The position numbers were made by a program, and so were the translations under genes. The notes beneath the pieces were generated by a model. That model was not told where the DNA came from. It saw only the letters and a list, made by a program, of their open reading frames with translations, and did not search any database. From Bacillota bacterium (GTDB lineage Bacteria; Bacillota; Clostridia; Oscillospirales; Oscillospiraceae), in the NCBI GenBank assembly GCA_021200975.1, contig JAJQFT010000016.1, positions 1 to 34,140 of the forward strand: a stretch of DNA of 34,140 nt, given 5' to 3'. Positions 31,914 to 34,140 of this stretch are shown here, piece by piece (the first letter of the stretch is position 1; each line of letters starts with the position of its first letter).

Positions 31914-33935
31914 CTAAAGCGTCGCGTCGTAGTTGCTGATTAGCTCAGCGAATTTCGTGTAGCCGCTTTTCTTCCAATGAATTCCGTCGCCACCGGAGTA
32001 CTCCGCGCGCAGGTAGCCGTTATCGTCCGCGAAGTCCGCGGTGTAATCGTAAAAGTGCAGCCCGAGGCTCTCCGCCATGCGCTCCAGCGCGGCGTTCAGC
32101 GCCGGAATGTTCTGGAAGCCGGTCCGCGCGGCGGCGACCGAGGCGGAAACCGGCGATACGGCCAGAACCACAATGTCCGCCGATGGGCAGGCCTCCATCA
32201 GCTCCTCGAGCAGCACGGTGTACTTCTGCGTCAGGGCGGAGACGCTCGTGTACTCGATCTCGTTCATGCCCAGCATGATGTAAATCCGGCTCGGATTATA
32301 GGCGCTTACCTTCTGCACGCCGGTCAGCCCGTCGAAAACGGTTCTGGTGCGGAAGGTCACCGTCCCCAGCCCCACATAGGCCACGACCTGCTTTTCTCCC
32401 GGAATCGTCACGCTCGCGACGCCGTTGTATACGCTTTTGTCCATGCCGGTCATGATGGAGTCCCCGGCGAACACGGTCACCTGTTCGTCCGGCTCGGTGG
32501 CGCTGCTTTTGATGGTCACCCTGCGGCGTCCGGTGGCGGTGTTCCCGGCCTTGTCTGCCGCCGTGTAGACCACATAGTAGACGCCCGGCGTATCGTAGTC
32601 CACTCCGGATGCGTCAAACGAGAAGTCCACCGTGCCGTCGACATTGTCCACGGCGCTTACGCCGTCGGCGTAGTCCGGCGCCTGCGAGCCGACCACTAGG
32701 TACAGATTGGTCAGCGAGCGGAATTCGGGCGCAACGTCGTCCTCCTTCACGGTAAGCTTTCGGATTGCGGTTGCGAGATTTCCTGACGAATCCGATGCCG
32801 TGTAGGGAATTTGGTAGGTTCCGGCCGTGTCCATGTCCACGCCGGAGGCGTCATACCAGAAATCCACCGCGCCGTCCAAGCTGTCTACCGCGCGCACGCC
32901 GCTCGTCAGGTTCGGCAGCGACGTGTGCAGGTAGGCGACCATGTCCGACAGGCCGGAGAATACCGGCGCGAGGTCATCCGCCTTCACCAGAAGGGTGGTG
33001 CTGGCTGTTGTGCTGTTGCCGCTGCTGTCCGCCGCCTCGATGAGGATGCTGTGCGCGCCCACCTGCCCGTTTGGGATGTCGCTGAGCAGCCGCAGCCCCA
33101 CCTCGCCCGAGTTGTCGGTGGCGGATACGATGAAGCTGTCCATCGTCGCGGTTTCGTTCAAATAGATTTGCACCTGCTGCAAAATCAGCTCCGGCGGCGT
33201 GGTATCGGCCACCGTGACGGTGCAGCTTTCCTTCTTCCCGCCGGAGGAGCTGACGAGCGTGTACTCCCCCACGCCGGAGGCGTTGATTTCGTCAATCAGC
33301 CGCTGGTCAACCAGCCTTTCGCCCTTGCCGGGCACAAGCAGCACGTCCTCCTTCGTAAGCGTGTCGCCAAGCTCCAGCGTGACGCTTTCGGCCAGCCATG
33401 TGTAGCAAAGCAGGCAGGTCTGCTGCACGCGGTTGCCGCTCGCGTCCTCCACGACCACGGTCAGCTCGCGGTCGTTAAATTTCCGGATTTCGCCGACCTC
33501 CTCGGCAAAATAGGCGACCGTTTCGGCATAATCCTCGACGCTCGCGACAAAATCCGCCGCGTCCGGCACATAGCCGACGGTTTTCACCAGCGTGTCAATA
33601 AATTCCACCTCGGGCGCGACCGTGTCGACAACGTGCAGCGTCACCGTTTCCTCCCGGCTCCCCTGCGCAAGCGTGATTGCGTAGTCGCCCGCCGCGTCCA
33701 GCGTCACGCTGCCGGGGTCGGTGACAAAGCGAACCCGATTCCAGTTCGCGTATTGGGTCGTAAAATCGCGGATCGAGATGGTTTCCGTGCCCAGCTCGAT
33801 GGTCAGATCCTGAAATTTCGGCTGCAAATACAGCCAGTATCCGTAGCCGCCGAGCGCGAGCGCGGCAATCAGAAGGATGGCCGCCAGCGCCGCGATTGCT
33901 TTCTTACTATGAAAAAGAGCCAAAAATCGTTTCAT
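31914..33935 (-). CDS. Membrane-anchored Ig-repeat protein with C-terminal SGNH hydrolase domain
   Basis: This 673-residue surface protein starts MKRFLALFHSKK at 33935, with a single membrane helix at about 13-30 and a short basic cytoplasmic end. About six Ig-like beta domains (40-477, DUF5011/HYR type, with repeated TAPP/APxF and ASDSSGN motifs) form a stalk. The last domain (486-673) is an SGNH/GDSL hydrolase: block I is FAGDSIMTG (Ser493), block III is MLGMNE (Gly556, Asn558), and block V is GDGIHW (Asp650, His653), so the triad is complete. It could be an esterase or an acetyl-transfer enzyme for a surface glycan. It is the first gene of the operon, with a weak AAAGAAAG ribosome site. 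Confidence 0.9.
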   Translation of the reverse strand: MKRFLALFHSKKAIAALAAILLIAALALGGYGYWLYLQPKFQDLTIELGTETISIRDFTTQYANWNRVRFVTDPGSVTLDAAGDYAITLAQGSREETVTLHVVDTVAPEVEFIDTLVKTVGYVPDAADFVASVEDYAETVAYFAEEVGEIRKFNDRELTVVVEDASGNRVQQTCLLCYTWLAESVTLELGDTLTKEDVLLVPGKGERLVDQRLIDEINASGVGEYTLVSSSGGKKESCTVTVADTTPPELILQQVQIYLNETATMDSFIVSATDNSGEVGLRLLSDIPNGQVGAHSILIEAADSSGNSTTASTTLLVKADDLAPVFSGLSDMVAYLHTSLPNLTSGVRAVDSLDGAVDFWYDASGVDMDTAGTYQIPYTASDSSGNLATAIRKLTVKEDDVAPEFRSLTNLYLVVGSQAPDYADGVSAVDNVDGTVDFSFDASGVDYDTPGVYYVVYTAADKAGNTATGRRRVTIKSSATEPDEQVTVFAGDSIMTGMDKSVYNGVASVTIPGEKQVVAYVGLGTVTFRTRTVFDGLTGVQKVSAYNPSRIYIMLGMNEIEYTSVSALTQKYTVLLEELMEACPSADIVVLAVSPVSASVAAARTGFQNIPALNAALERMAESLGLHFYDYTADFADDNGYLRAEYSGGDGIHWKKSGYTKFAELISNYDATL
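32505..32981 (-). repeat. Tandem Ig-like protein repeats in the SGNH protein
   Basis: Residues 319-397 and 398-477 are two adjacent copies of one domain, sharing DDxAPxF, AVDxxDGxVDF, DASGVDxDTxG and a final ASDSSGN or AADKAGN motif. The other Ig-like domains upstream are more diverged. The pair suggests recent duplication lengthening the stalk. Confidence 0.8.
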
Positions 33936-33984
33936 TCTTTCTTTGTACCTCGACTCGGATTTTGCAAGGTCATTTACCAAAAAA

Positions 33985-34013
33985 ATTATACTCTTCAGCC
34001 ACGAAAAAGTCAA
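33985..34013 (-). promoter_or_regulatory. Sigma-A promoter of the O-acylation operon
   Basis: On the minus strand TTGACT, 17 bases, then TATAAT, giving a leader of about 43 bases before the Ig-SGNH gene. It is one of the best promoters in the window. Confidence 0.9.
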
Positions 34014-34128
34014 GGACATTCCAAAAATTTTTATGTCAACTTTTCACACAGCCGCCTGCCGGATTTGCGAAGGAGGTCGAAAATCTGTCCATTTGTCAAT
34101 GATGTGAGACCGAAAAAAAGGAAAGAGT

Positions 34129-34140
34129 ATGTTCATTAGA
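34129..34140 (+). CDS. Possible start of a plus-strand gene, cut by the window end
   Basis: AAAAAAAGGAAAGAGT precedes an ATG at 34129, giving MFIR before the window ends. The ribosome-site-like sequence and the divergent layout are the only support. Nothing can be said about the product. Bases 34020-34128 otherwise show no gene. Confidence 0.3.

Noticed and set aside
33936-34019. 28 extra N-terminal codons of the Ig-SGNH protein
   Set aside because: They span the -10 and part of the promoter at 33985-34013, so they are not transcribed. The ATG at 33935 gives a normal cytoplasmic end plus membrane anchor.

Overview
The window looks like chromosomal DNA of a GC-rich Firmicute of class Clostridia, probably a gut Oscillospiraceae/Ruminococcaceae-type anaerobe. 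The basis is a rpmH-rnpA-yidD-yidC-khpB block, a YidC without a lipoprotein signal, an atpI-Z-B-E-F-H-A-G-D-C operon with a sodium-type c subunit, RecD2, strong AGGAGG ribosome binding sites and near-consensus sigma-A promoters with 17-base spacers. The assignment is inference. No rRNA, tRNA, insertion sequence or CRISPR array was seen.

Region 1 (1-3120, minus strand): rpmH, rnpA, yidD, yidC and khpB, read from one strong promoter, with a terminator-like hairpin between rpmH and rnpA and a terminator at the end. Region 2 (3171-10565, minus strand): a complete F1Fo ATP synthase operon with promoter and terminator. Its c subunit has two carboxylates where sodium-dependent rotors bind Na+, and its a subunit has an unusual hydrophobic insertion. 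Region 3 (10609-14236, plus strand): recD2, with a structured leader containing a palindrome and an intrinsic terminator, followed by gap under its own promoter.

Region 4 (14251-28603) is the most interesting accessory part, a carbohydrate locus. A minus-strand operon encodes an RpiB-like isomerase, a two-part transketolase, an SDR dehydrogenase, a [4Fe-4S] old-yellow-enzyme-type flavoprotein, a second SDR, two tandem DeoC-family aldolases (one lacking the Schiff-base lysine), an FGGY kinase and an MFS permease. A GntR/HutC-type regulator diverges from it. A second minus-strand operon, converging on the regulator, encodes a long transaldolase-like protein, a class II aldolase and a PHP phosphoesterase. 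Together this suggests uptake of an unphosphorylated sugar or polyol, oxidoreduction, phosphorylation, isomerisation and carbon-carbon cleavage or C2/C3 transfer into glycolysis. The substrate cannot be read from the sequence, and the gene combination matches no pathway I know exactly.

Region 5 (28690-34013, minus strand): a surface O-acylation operon with a membrane-anchored Ig-repeat SGNH protein, a small lipoprotein, an MBOAT O-acyltransferase and a DHHW/AlgX-like protein, with its own promoter and a strong terminator. A possible plus-strand gene begins at the very end of the window.
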